From: DASPJQ01 sp035299065
Lineage (GTDB): Bacteria > Bacteroidota > Bacteroidia > Flavobacteriales_D > UBA2798
Length of the DNA stretch: 14,805 bases
Direction of reading: 5' to 3'
Assembly: GCA_035299065.1 (NCBI GenBank)
Contig: DATGXI010000189.1
Span: forward strand, 1-14,805
In this document: positions 1 to 7,260 of the stretch, piece after piece
Numbering within the stretch: the first letter of the stretch is position 1
Layout of the letters: each line of letters opens with the position of its first letter
Position numbers and translations under genes: made by a program
The notes under the pieces: model-generated
What the model was told of the DNA's origin: nothing
Databases searched by the model: none
The model's input: only the letters and a program-made list of their open reading frames with translations

Positions 1-788
1 TTATCGTATTTGTACCATTTGCCATTGTACAGCTTTCCATTTTTAAATTCACCATCCTGCACAAGGTTTTTATTGGCATCATATACTTTTGCATACCCAT
101 CTTTTGGAGGTGCCGTACCATCGTTTTGTTTACCATCTTTAACAACATCAGGCGTTTTGTTTGACGGTGTGCGAAATTTTTCAAGGTCAACCGGTGGGTT
201 CACCATTGGCTTTGATTTACGGGTCGCTTCATCGGCTTTACCACCTTTAAACATCACGGTTTCTTTTAAATCACCATTGGGATAGTAACTTTTCATTTCG
301 CCATCTTCCACCCCATTTTTCATGGTATATTCAAGGTCAATTTTACCGTTTTCATGATACATGATAACTTTTCCGTCAATGATTCCTGCATCATTAAACG
401 TTTTTTCCTGCGACAACTGTCCGTTTGGATGCCAGCGCTTTAACGTACCTCTTTGTGAATTGTTTTTCCAGGTACCTTCTTCCTGTACTTGCCCGTTTTC
501 ATAGTATTGCTTATAAGGGCCACTCGGGCGACCTAATTTGTGTTCAACTTCCGATTTTATTTTACCATTTGGCCAATAGGTTTTCCAGAGGCCGGTTTTT
601 TTTCCATCTATAAACTCACCCTCTTCAACCAAGGCCTCGGGCTTATACCCCTTTCCTTTGTAATCTTTATCATTACCATAAATTTTCCAGGGGCCCTGCT
701 TTTTACCATCAACCATTTTATTGATGTCTCCTTGTGAGAAGGCAATCAGGCCTGTAAACAAAAACACTACGCACACAAGTCTTTTCAT
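1..788 (-). CDS. Secreted MORN-variant (YwqK-like) repeat protein, partial
   Basis: The reading frame starts at the ATG complementary to 786-788 and stays open to the window edge, so the C-terminus is missing; 262 residues are visible. Residues 1-18 form a Sec signal peptide (MKRLVCVVFLFTGLIAFSQ), with no lipobox Cys at the cleavage site. The rest holds repeated units of the type 'Y..NGk...e...k.G...G', for example WPNGKIKSE (72-80), YENGQVQEEG (96-105), HPNGQLSQE (120-128), HENGKIDLEY (145-154) and YPNGDLKE (169-176). These match MORN_2 repeats of the family often auto-named 'YwqK antitoxin'. A Pro/Lys-rich linker follows (about 185-230), then a further repeat (DGEFKNGKLYNG). Such proteins in Bacteroidota are exported beta-hairpin repeat proteins of unknown role; the antitoxin label is not supported here. 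No neighbour suggests a partner. Family assignment is confident, function is not. Confidence 0.9.
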   Translation of the reverse strand, partial: MKRLVCVVFLFTGLIAFSQGDINKMVDGKKQGPWKIYGNDKDYKGKGYKPEALVEEGEFIDGKKTGLWKTYWPNGKIKSEVEHKLGRPSGPYKQYYENGQVQEEGTWKNNSQRGTLKRWHPNGQLSQEKTFNDAGIIDGKVIMYHENGKIDLEYTMKNGVEDGEMKSYYPNGDLKETVMFKGGKADEATRKSKPMVNPPVDLEKFRTPSNKTPDVVKDGKQNDGTAPPKDGYAKVYDANKNLVQDGEFKNGKLYNGKWYKYD

Positions 789-941
789 TTTAAATAAGAT
801 TAGGTTACTGGAAATAAGCTGGGTTTAATTTATGTATTCCAGCCGAATTAAACAAGCGTTTTGGGAAATTTATGTCGCATAATTTTGGGATTATGTCGAT
901 GAAGAAACACCGAAGGTCAATGACCCGGGCCTTTTGGGCTA

Positions 942-1088
942 CAGATTACACGAAATTTACGGATTGATGTGTGAAGTCCATTTTTGTTTCTACAGATGGT
1001 GACTTTATTTAAAGCTTTGCAGAATGCTTTCCAACTATTAAATAGGTTGTGTGATTCCAAAAATGCGTGTAATTCGTGCAATGCGTGG
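942..1088. repeat. Inverted pair of 9-bp-period repeat arms
   Basis: The left arm at 942-965, read on the minus strand, is a run of AATCCGTAA, ATTTCGTGT, AATCTG. The right arm at 1062-1088 on the plus strand is AATGCGTGT, AATTCGTGC, AATGCGTGG. They are degenerate copies of the same 9-bp period in opposite orientation, separated by 96 bp. The same style of short-period array appears at 10331-10360 in this window. Origin and role are unknown. Confidence 0.6.
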
Positions 1089-1198
1089 CTTGCATAAGTA
1101 TGGTTATAAAGAGGGGCAACTCATTAACAAGCTGTTAATTAGCTCAAAATCAAGGTTAAAAAACAAGCCTAAAACGAATCCTAAGTGAAAAAAATCAA

Positions 1199-1206
1199 TA
1201 CATTTG
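1199..1206 (+). promoter_or_regulatory. Possible -7 box of gdhA promoter
   Basis: TACATTTG matches the Bacteroidota -7 consensus TAnnTTTG exactly and sits 33 bp before the gdhA ATG. I do not find a TTTG -33 element at the expected 19-21 bp upstream, so this is a candidate only. Confidence 0.4.
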
Positions 1207-1239
1207 AGTCACTAAAATCTAAACGAACATAAATTTTAT

Positions 1240-2676
1240 ATGGCTACAAAAACAGCTCCTAAAAAAGCAAAAAAAGCTACCCAAGCAGCAGCTAAAAGTG
1301 CAGTAAAAAAATCTTCATCTAACGGTTCATCTACTCACGCACGCGTTGCTGAGATCATGAAAGCCGTTACAGCAAAAAATCCGCATGAGCCTGAATTCCT
1401 TCAAGCCGTACAGGAAGTTGTTGAGACAGTTGTACCTTATATTGAGGCAAACCCTAAATATAAAGCAGCCCACATATTAGAACGCATTACCGAGCCTGAG
1501 CGCACCATTATTTTCCGCGTTCCATGGATTGATGATAAAGGAGAATTACGCGTTAACCGCGGTTTTCGTATTCAAATGAACAGCGCAATTGGACCATACA
1601 AAGGCGGTATACGCTTCCATCCAACTGTTACGCTTTCAGTATTAAAATTCCTGGCATTTGAACAGGTATTTAAAAACTCATTAACCACGTTGCCAATGGG
1701 CGGTGGTAAAGGTGGATCAGATTTTGACCCAAAAGGAAAATCGGATAACGAAGTAATGCGTTTTTGCCAAAGCTTTATGACCGAATTGTGCAAGCACATT
1801 GGTGGCGACACTGACGTACCTGCTGGTGATATTGGTGTAGGTGGCCGTGAGGTTGGTTACATGTTTGGCCAGTACAAACGCATTCGTAACGAGTTTACAG
1901 GAGTTCTTACAGGAAAAGGAATCACGTTTGGTGGTTCATTGATACGCCCTGAAGCTACAGGTTACGGTTGTGTATACTTTACCGAAGAAATGCTGAAGAC
2001 CAAAAAACAATCGTTAAAAGGAAAAACAGTTGTTGTTTCAGGCTCAGGTAACGTAGCACAATACGCTATTGAAAAATGTTTACACCTGGGCGCAAAGCCG
2101 GTTACAGCCAGTGACAGTGACGGGTATATTTATGACAAAGCAGGTATCAACGAAGAAAAACTTGCTTTCATCATGGAATTGAAAAACGTTAAACGTGGCC
2201 GTATTAGCGAGTACGCTAAAAAATACAAAACTGCTGTTTACGTTAAAGGCAAAACCCCTTGGGGTGTTAAGTGCGATGTTGCATTGCCTTGCGCTACTCA
2301 AAATGAATTGAACGGTGCCGATGCTGAACTATTGGTAAAAAATGGTTGCAAAGCAGTTGCTGAAGGAGCCAATATGCCAAGCACGTTAGAAGCGGTAAAC
2401 TATTTCATTGACAATAAAATTTTGTTTGCACCAGGCAAAGCGTCTAACGCAGGTGGTGTAGCAACTTCAGGTCTTGAAATGAGCCAAAACTCGCAACGTT
2501 TGTCATGGACAGCTAAAGAAGTAGATGAAAAACTACACAGTATCATGAAAAACATTCACGCAACCTGTGTGAAGTTTGGAACTGAAAACGGTGGTTTTGT
2601 GAACTACGTAAAAGGCGCCAACGTGGGTGGATTTGTGAAGGTAGCTGAAGCTATGCTTGGACAAGGACACGTTTAG
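1240..2676 (+). CDS. gdhA: NADP-specific glutamate dehydrogenase with basic N-terminal tail
   Basis: Cytoplasmic enzyme that reversibly aminates 2-oxoglutarate to glutamate with NADPH, linking ammonium assimilation to carbon metabolism. The 478-residue product aligns by eye with E. coli GdhA along nearly its whole length. Visible signatures are GPYKGGIRFHP (118-128, Lys121), LPMGGGKGGSDFDPKGKS (151-168, Lys157), the catalytic PAGDIGVGGRE (195-204, Asp197), the Rossmann loop GSGNVAQYAIEK (268-279) and ASDSDG (290-295), close to the ASDSSG of the NADP enzyme. The family is usually about 445-450 residues. The excess is a 31-residue tail (MATKTAPKKAKKAT...) with eight Lys, eight Ala and no acidic residue. 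An internal ATG at 1357 (Met40) would give a near-standard length. I keep 1240 because a -7 box and AT-rich leader precede it. Monocistronic, with a strong terminator 35 bp downstream. Confidence 0.97.
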   Translation: MATKTAPKKAKKATQAAAKSAVKKSSSNGSSTHARVAEIMKAVTAKNPHEPEFLQAVQEVVETVVPYIEANPKYKAAHILERITEPERTIIFRVPWIDDKGELRVNRGFRIQMNSAIGPYKGGIRFHPTVTLSVLKFLAFEQVFKNSLTTLPMGGGKGGSDFDPKGKSDNEVMRFCQSFMTELCKHIGGDTDVPAGDIGVGGREVGYMFGQYKRIRNEFTGVLTGKGITFGGSLIRPEATGYGCVYFTEEMLKTKKQSLKGKTVVVSGSGNVAQYAIEKCLHLGAKPVTASDSDGYIYDKAGINEEKLAFIMELKNVKRGRISEYAKKYKTAVYVKGKTPWGVKCDVALPCATQNELNGADAELLVKNGCKAVAEGANMPSTLEAVNYFIDNKILFAPGKASNAGGVATSGLEMSQNSQRLSWTAKEVDEKLHSIMKNIHATCVKFGTENGGFVNYVKGANVGGFVKVAEAMLGQGHV

Positions 2677-2711
2677 GAATATAGAGATATCTGAAACTTG
2701 AACATACATAG

Positions 2712-2741
2712 ATCCCGGTTGAAAGACCGGGATTTTTTTTT
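2712..2741 (+). terminator. Rho-independent terminator of gdhA
   Basis: Perfect 8-bp stem ATCCCGGT (2712-2719) with ACCGGGAT (2726-2733), a 6-nt loop, and a run of nine T (2733-2741). It lies 35 bp after the gdhA stop. Confidence 0.92.
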
Positions 2742-2784
2742 GGATGCGGTTGATCAGGATGGTTACCAGGAACACCTTATAAAC

Positions 2785-2910
2785 CCTGCCAGCGATAGAA
2801 GTGGAAAGCCCGCAGCCATTAAAAATAAAACCAGATCCTTCGTTCCTCAGGAAAGGGTTTTGTTTTTAATGGTGAGGACTTGGAACGGATAGCGCGGCCC
2901 GAAGCCATTG
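2785..2910. other. Candidate structured intergenic element with long hairpin
   Basis: A 17-nt arm at 2816-2832 pairs with 2856-2872 along its full length, with one G-U pair on the plus-strand RNA, enclosing a 23-nt loop that has its own small stem (TTCC/GGAA). Two similar modules flank the hairpin: AGTGGAAAGCCCGCAGCC on the left (2800-2817) and CTTGGAACGGATAGCGCGG plus CCCGAAGCC on the right (2879-2906). There is no poly-T run after it, and gdhA already has a terminator upstream, so it is not an ordinary terminator. It resembles sequences I recall between genes in other Bacteroidota, but I cannot name a family. It may be a structured RNA, an RNA-level processing signal or an interspersed repeat. 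Confidence 0.5.
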
Positions 2911-3038
2911 TGGTTTTTGATTTCGGGTTTTTGATTTTTGGGCTGAGGGGGCAGCCAAAAAAAACCGAACGGTCAACTTTTACTTATAGAATGTTGTATT
3001 GTTTTTTCACCTAATAAAACCCTGCAAACGAAAAATAG

Positions 3039-3056
3039 ACAGGAGTCAACACCTGT
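3039..3056. promoter_or_regulatory. Dyad-symmetric candidate operator
   Basis: The 18-bp sequence is an imperfect palindrome of the form ACAGGnGTnnACnCCTGT, with 14 of 18 positions symmetric. It is centred about 69 bp before the first lipoprotein start. A TACATTTA sequence at 3089-3096 (7 of 8 to TAnnTTTG) lies between the dyad and the gene. This arrangement suits a repressor or activator site, but no regulator is encoded nearby. Confidence 0.35.
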
Positions 3057-3116
3057 TAAAACACCGGGTTATAGTTTGGAGACTGTTATACATTTATACT
3101 ACCAAACAACCAACCC

Positions 3117-3860
3117 ATGAAAACCAAGCTACTTTTATTAATAGCCATTGTTCTGATAAGCTGTGGCAAGTATGAAGACCCATCAAAACAGGAAACAAAA
3201 AAAGAAGATATCCGGCTGTGGAAAAACCCATCAAACGACATTCCGGCAAAATATGTGAACCATGTGAATGAATTAGTGAGTAAATCGGCCGCTAAAAAAG
3301 AACAAGCCGATGATATTTCCTATACACTGAATTATCTTGATAAGGAAACCATGAAATTGCTTAACGCGCGCGAGCTCCTGTATTATTGCCTGGCTTATCC
3401 CGCAGCATTTGACCAAAACTGCAGTATGGATGCAGGTGATACCCTTAAAACAAAAATTGCGCGTTACCTGCCCGATCAGTTTTGCGCTCACCATACCAGC
3501 AACATTCAAACCACCTTGCTTGAGCGTAACCGCGATTCGGTAATTATGTTGTTGAACGAATACATTAAAAAACATCCCGGTAAAACCGATGTGGCTTATT
3601 TAACCCTGGTGCGCGATTTGCAAGCCATTGAATGTATACCTGCTGTGATTGAAACGGCCTCACCTGAAAACACCTGTAATTATACATTGCTTACCAATTT
3701 ACTGGTTGGCTACCGCTCCTTTATGGCTACGGGCATTTACAGTAAAATGTATAAGGACGAAAATACTGCGCGGAATGTACGCATTGATGCAAGTCCCGAA
3801 AATGTAAAACGCATTTGTGATTTAGCCATGCAGATGTATAATGAGCAGAAAATACAGTAA
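3117..3860 (+). CDS. Lipoprotein, YYCLAYP family, paralogue 1
   Basis: A 247-residue lipoprotein of a family I do not recognise. It opens with an N-terminal signal peptide and the lipobox LISC (Cys16), and a short charged linker runs to about residue 33. The mature domain begins around W35-KNPSNDIP and looks mostly helical. Features shared with the downstream paralogues are ARELLYYCLAYP (84-95) followed by QNC (100-102), RDSVIMLLNEYI (139-150), HPGKTD (153-158), the HEAT-like segment AIECIPAVIETAS (170-182), NYTLL (188-192) and a C-terminal helix DLAMQMY. The CLAYP Cys91 and the QNC Cys102 recur in paralogues 4 and 5 and could form a disulfide after export. First gene of a six-gene operon, 11 bp before the next gene. 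Likely anchored in the outer or inner membrane; function unknown. Confidence 0.9.
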   Translation: MKTKLLLLIAIVLISCGKYEDPSKQETKKEDIRLWKNPSNDIPAKYVNHVNELVSKSAAKKEQADDISYTLNYLDKETMKLLNARELLYYCLAYPAAFDQNCSMDAGDTLKTKIARYLPDQFCAHHTSNIQTTLLERNRDSVIMLLNEYIKKHPGKTDVAYLTLVRDLQAIECIPAVIETASPENTCNYTLLTNLLVGYRSFMATGIYSKMYKDENTARNVRIDASPENVKRICDLAMQMYNEQKIQ

Positions 3861-3871
3861 AAATTTTTGTT

Positions 3872-4789
3872 ATGAATAATTATTTTTTTATTCTGCTATT
3901 GCTTGCCTTCTTAAGCTGCGGTGATGATTTTAACGAATCAACAACCTTTAACAGCCAATTGGTTGTTACCCGCGCCCTGCGTGAGCTTCAAGACCCTTAC
4001 ATGGAACGTACATTCTGGAAACCGGATGCGGAGCCTTATGTTGTTGAAAAAACCGAAACGAATTCATTTGTTTTACCAGGCGAAGTAAAAAAAGAAACTG
4101 TGCCGGAAGATGCTATTTTTAAAATCAGGAAAAGTGACTGGGCAAAAAAACTTGCTGCCAGCAACGCGTTTTATTCTGCTAAGGTAGACAGTTTGATACA
4201 ATTAAAACAACAAGCGCTTGATACAATATCACCAGGCACAAAAGTTGGTACCAATGCGCTGGGTATTGAAACTTTAAAAAAATTAACCGTGCGTGAGTTG
4301 ATTTATTATTGCCTGGCCTATCCTGCCATTTGGAATGATACGGAGACTGAGCGTTTGTGGAAGTTGGATGGTGCACCACGTTTTTATCCATTCCTTCCGT
4401 ATAAAGGCTCTATCCATTATTTAAGTTCGCTTCAAAAAGCTGCCATACGCAACCGTAAAATGGATGTTGCGGCTGAACTCAATGCCCACTTTGATACAAC
4501 TGATATTGTTGGCGTGCCTGTTTTAGACCTGATAGATGATGTGCGTTTCTGGCAAATGATTCCGGCACTTTGTAAAAAAGCAAGCTTTGACAAAAACCCG
4601 CTATGCTATACAGTGCTTATACATTTAATGTACAGGAGCGATTACCGTCCGTATTACCATTCAAAATTTTACGAGAAATTTCATGAAACCATGTATGGTG
4701 AACCCATGAAATGTTCTGAAAAAGAGGCTGCTCAATTAAAAGAATTGGCTATGGCTTTCTATAAAAAGAACCATGAACCACCCATTTAA
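3872..4789 (+). CDS. Lipoprotein, YYCLAYP family, divergent paralogue 2
   Basis: The longest (305 residues) and most divergent of the five paralogues. Its lipobox is FLSC (Cys16), followed by GDD, an acidic start of the kind linked to surface export of lipoproteins in some Bacteroidota. It has about 65 extra residues before the shared domain (WKPDAEPYVVEKTETNSF region). The core motif is intact as RELIYYCLAYP (141-151), but the QxC that follows it in the other four copies is missing. The RDSVI motif is reduced to NRKMDVAAEL, and HPGKT is absent. The C-terminal pattern returns as FWQMIPALCKKAS, CYTVLIHLMY and ELAMAFYKK. If the two Cys form a disulfide in the other copies, this one cannot form it the same way. 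Cotranscribed with its neighbours (11 bp and 17 bp gaps). Function unknown. Confidence 0.88.
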   Translation: MNNYFFILLLLAFLSCGDDFNESTTFNSQLVVTRALRELQDPYMERTFWKPDAEPYVVEKTETNSFVLPGEVKKETVPEDAIFKIRKSDWAKKLAASNAFYSAKVDSLIQLKQQALDTISPGTKVGTNALGIETLKKLTVRELIYYCLAYPAIWNDTETERLWKLDGAPRFYPFLPYKGSIHYLSSLQKAAIRNRKMDVAAELNAHFDTTDIVGVPVLDLIDDVRFWQMIPALCKKASFDKNPLCYTVLIHLMYRSDYRPYYHSKFYEKFHETMYGEPMKCSEKEAAQLKELAMAFYKKNHEPPI

Positions 4790-4806
4790 ATTGTGTATAT
4801 TTGAGC

Positions 4807-5637
4807 ATGCCAAAAGCCAATCTCATTTTTGCCTTTACCTTGTTTCTTGCAGCCTGTGGAGGATCCAAAAAACAGGAAGAAAAAAACACGGACACCCTGC
4901 CCGTTACCGATACCTCCCTGATTGCCGCTGAAGACACCATTGCAATGGATACTTCAGTTGAAAAACCAATTGTAGAGGTTGAAAAACACTGGGACAATCC
5001 AGCTACCGACATTCCGGTTCAAACGGCCATGCGCATTGACAACCTGGTTTGGACAACCGTTGAAAAATCAGACGGTGATGAAATGGAACGCATTCATGAC
5101 TACATCAATAAAAAAAACATAAGCAAACTTACGGCAAACGAATTGGTATATTACGTACTCACGTACCCTGCATCCTTTTCACAAAACTGCTCATTTGATG
5201 AGTACCACGACACAACCAACACCCCAAAAATTGTGCGCTATTTTGCCGATAGCTATGGTGAAGCTGCCCGCAGCGCACTTCAATTTGAAGCACTGGAAGC
5301 TAAAAGGGATTCGGTTATTTTGGTATTGAATAAATTCATAGGCAAACACCCGGGCAAAACCGATCCGCAGTACCTTACCATTTTACGCGATTTAATGGCC
5401 ATTGAAAGCATTCCTGCTGTGGCAAAAGCAGCTACTGCAAAGTGCCCAGGCAACTTTACACTTATGGTTAACCTGATGGAACGCGAAAATTATGAGCCCT
5501 TTAAAACAACCGAAATATACCAGCACATGTTTGGCGACAATCAATACCAGTACGGGGCGCGCGTTGAAGCCACTGAGGAAAACATGAAAGAGATCAAGCG
5601 CCTGGCCCTGCAATTTTATAAGGAGAATAAAAAATGA
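4807..5637 (+). CDS. Lipoprotein, YYCLAYP family, paralogue 3
   Basis: A 276-residue lipoprotein. I chose the ATG at 4807 over the in-frame TTG at 4801. It opens with a signal peptide and the lipobox LAAC (Cys17), then a Thr/Glu/Asp-rich linker of about 40 residues, then the domain starting at HWDNPATDIP (61-70). The core motif is NELVYYVLTYP (111-121): the Cys of YYCLAYP is Val here, while QNC (126-128) remains. It is closest to paralogue 1, sharing WDNPxxDIP, KRDSVILVLNKFI (166-178), HPGKTD (181-186), YLTILRDLMAIESIPAV and NFTLMVNLM. The stop overlaps the start of the next gene in an ATGA, which suggests translational coupling. Function unknown. Confidence 0.9.
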   Translation: MPKANLIFAFTLFLAACGGSKKQEEKNTDTLPVTDTSLIAAEDTIAMDTSVEKPIVEVEKHWDNPATDIPVQTAMRIDNLVWTTVEKSDGDEMERIHDYINKKNISKLTANELVYYVLTYPASFSQNCSFDEYHDTTNTPKIVRYFADSYGEAARSALQFEALEAKRDSVILVLNKFIGKHPGKTDPQYLTILRDLMAIESIPAVAKAATAKCPGNFTLMVNLMERENYEPFKTTEIYQHMFGDNQYQYGARVEATEENMKEIKRLALQFYKENKK

Positions 5638-6437
5638 GATTTTTTTCTACTCTGATCATACTGTTTTTGGTGGCATGCAGCACTGAAAACGAAACAAAAT
5701 TACCGGAAAAAGAATCGGGCACCGACAGCCTGGCACCGGAACCGGTAAACAATGATACGTATCTGGACGAAGAAAACAGCTTTTGGATAAATAAAACATG
5801 GAGCAATTCATACCATGATGTGCCAGCCATATATACCAATAAAATTGACAGCATGGTTAAGCAAGCTGCTGCAAAATTCCGTTCAAGCGAAATGGATTAT
5901 ACAGTGAATTACATCAATGCAGGAGATCTTAAAAAACTAAAAGCCATTGAACTTGTTTATTATTGCCTGGCTTATCCGGGTGTATATTCACAGGTTTGTG
6001 CCGAGGATGGTGACTATGACTCAACCGGATTAAGAATACGCACCTATTTCAGAACAGACAATACAGGCGAAGAAATGACCAGCCTGCAAAGAGACGCCCT
6101 TTTACAACGTTCGGATTCGGTTATACTTATTCTTGAAAGGTTTGTGGCTGCTAACCCGGGTAAGCCTTGCCCTGAAGTGCTTTCCATGCTATACAAATAT
6201 TGCGGCCCAAAAAGCATTCCGGTTGTTGTTAAAGCCGCGAACGAAAACACCGTTGACCACTACACCTTTTTACTAAAAATGATTGAGGAATACCAACCAT
6301 TTATGGAAACGGAACTATATGAAAAGCTGTATGGCGAGAACGCTACAACACAACATGTGAAAATTTTAGCTACGAAGGAAACTACAGACCTGATTACAAA
6401 CTTAGCCATGCGCTATTACAAAGAAACAGCCAAATGA
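5634..6437 (+). CDS. Lipoprotein, YYCLAYP family, paralogue 4
   Basis: A 267-residue lipoprotein. Its lipobox is LVAC (Cys15), then STENETK and an acidic linker to about residue 50. The shared domain shows W56-SNSYHDVP, DYTVNYI (88-94), IELVYYCLAYP (105-115) with QVC (120-122), RSDSVILILERFV, NPGKPCPEVL in place of HPGKTD, KSIPVVVKAANE, HYTFLLKMIEEYQPF, ELYEKLYGE and NLAMRYYKE. Both Cys of the core motif are kept, and extra Cys occur in the PGKPC and KYCG segments. Joined to both neighbours by ATGA overlaps (5634-5637 and 6434-6437). The function is not known; the family likeness to paralogues 1, 3 and 5 is plain. Confidence 0.9.
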   Translation: MRFFSTLIILFLVACSTENETKLPEKESGTDSLAPEPVNNDTYLDEENSFWINKTWSNSYHDVPAIYTNKIDSMVKQAAAKFRSSEMDYTVNYINAGDLKKLKAIELVYYCLAYPGVYSQVCAEDGDYDSTGLRIRTYFRTDNTGEEMTSLQRDALLQRSDSVILILERFVAANPGKPCPEVLSMLYKYCGPKSIPVVVKAANENTVDHYTFLLKMIEEYQPFMETELYEKLYGENATTQHVKILATKETTDLITNLAMRYYKETAK

Positions 6438-7258
6438 AATTCAAACTGATTTTTTATTGTTTATCTGCAGTGCTGTTAACCGCCTGCGGCACAGGAAAAC
6501 AGGAACCTGCCGATTCTGATTCAACTGAAACACAAACAGAGGAAAAAGTGTCAACCCTTGACACAACCGGTTTATACAAATACCATGGCGGAAGCTGGTA
6601 CGAAAAAAACAAAAACCATGCGTATTTTAAAAGCGAAAAGGTTGATGCCATGGTCATGAAAAATAAATTGTATGTGCCCGAAGAGACAGATGAAATACCC
6701 ATGGACTATGATGTGGATTATCTTGAAAAAAATGACCTTGAAAGCCTGACCACGCGTGAGCTGATTTATTATTGCCTGGCATACAAAAACTCGTTTTCAC
6801 AAATTTGTGCAGGAGATGACTTTATGGATGACGGAAAAACACCAAAAATTCCTGGTATGCTGCCTTTTGATTATTCAGGTTTGCTCATGAGCAATACCCA
6901 GCGCAAAGCACTCGAGTCCCGCAAAGATTCAGTTGTAAAAGTACTGAGTGATTACATACTTGCCAACGATGATAAAATAAGTACCGATTATTTGCAGATA
7001 CTGGAAGACCTTCATGCCGTTAACGCAATTCCCGCATTGATAAGCACCGCCAGTGAAAAAAACCTGCACAACTACACTGTATTATTGTCGTTGATGTACA
7101 CCATGAAATACCAACCCCTGCTTGACTCTCCGTTTTACGAAGATTTGTATGGGAACGAAGCGTATACGCATGGTAACCGCATTGAAGCTACTCCTGAAAA
7201 CAGGAAAGCCATCGTAGAAATGGCAAGAGCGTTTTATAAAGGCGGAAAAGAAAGTTGA
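6434..7258 (+). CDS. Lipoprotein, YYCLAYP family, paralogue 5
   Basis: A 274-residue lipoprotein. Its lipobox is LTAC (Cys18), then a Ser/Thr/Glu-rich linker. It lacks the WxNPxxDIP entry motif of paralogues 1 and 3, having a Gly/Tyr/Lys-rich stretch (YKYHGGSWYEKNKNHAYF) instead. The core is TRELIYYCLAY (107-117), here followed by KNSF rather than PxxF, and QIC (123-125). Later shared segments are SRKDSVVKVLSDYI, YLQILEDLHAVNAIPALISTAS, NYTVLLSLMYTMKYQPLL, FYEDLYGNE and RIEATPENRK. HPGKTD is replaced by ANDDKIS. It overlaps gene 4 by four bases and ends 2 bp before the FGE-like gene, so the three are tightly coupled. Function unknown. Confidence 0.9.
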   Translation: MKFKLIFYCLSAVLLTACGTGKQEPADSDSTETQTEEKVSTLDTTGLYKYHGGSWYEKNKNHAYFKSEKVDAMVMKNKLYVPEETDEIPMDYDVDYLEKNDLESLTTRELIYYCLAYKNSFSQICAGDDFMDDGKTPKIPGMLPFDYSGLLMSNTQRKALESRKDSVVKVLSDYILANDDKISTDYLQILEDLHAVNAIPALISTASEKNLHNYTVLLSLMYTMKYQPLLDSPFYEDLYGNEAYTHGNRIEATPENRKAIVEMARAFYKGGKES

Positions 7259-7260
7259 TA

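Larger units (their letters stand above)
789..1239. other. Intergenic gap between divergent genes
   Basis: This 451-bp gap lies between the MORN gene (minus) and gdhA (plus), so it should carry both promoters. I find no convincing ORF or RNA gene. It contains two inverted 9-bp-period arms (942-965 and 1062-1088) and a -7-like box before gdhA. The remainder is AT-rich and shows nothing I can identify. Confidence 0.6.
2742..3116. other. Gap before the lipoprotein operon
   Basis: This gap of 375 bp has no credible gene. Besides the long-hairpin element (2785-2910) it holds a small stem GGCTG/CAGCC at 2941-2956 followed by eight A. It also holds a dyad at 3039-3056 and the probable operon promoter region. 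The short ORF that spans the start of the gap only reads through the terminator and hairpin. Confidence 0.55.

Noticed and set aside
1..788. MORN protein as an antitoxin of a toxin pair
   Set aside because: The 'YwqK antitoxin' name is a database habit. This copy has a signal peptide, and no toxin gene is adjacent in the visible sequence.
2698..2892. 64-codon open frame after gdhA
   Set aside because: It reads through the terminator and the hairpin element and has no protein-like features.
2941..2964. Terminator at GGCTG/CAGCC
   Set aside because: The stem is only 5 bp and is followed by A rather than T on the plus strand; on the minus strand the T-run precedes the stem.
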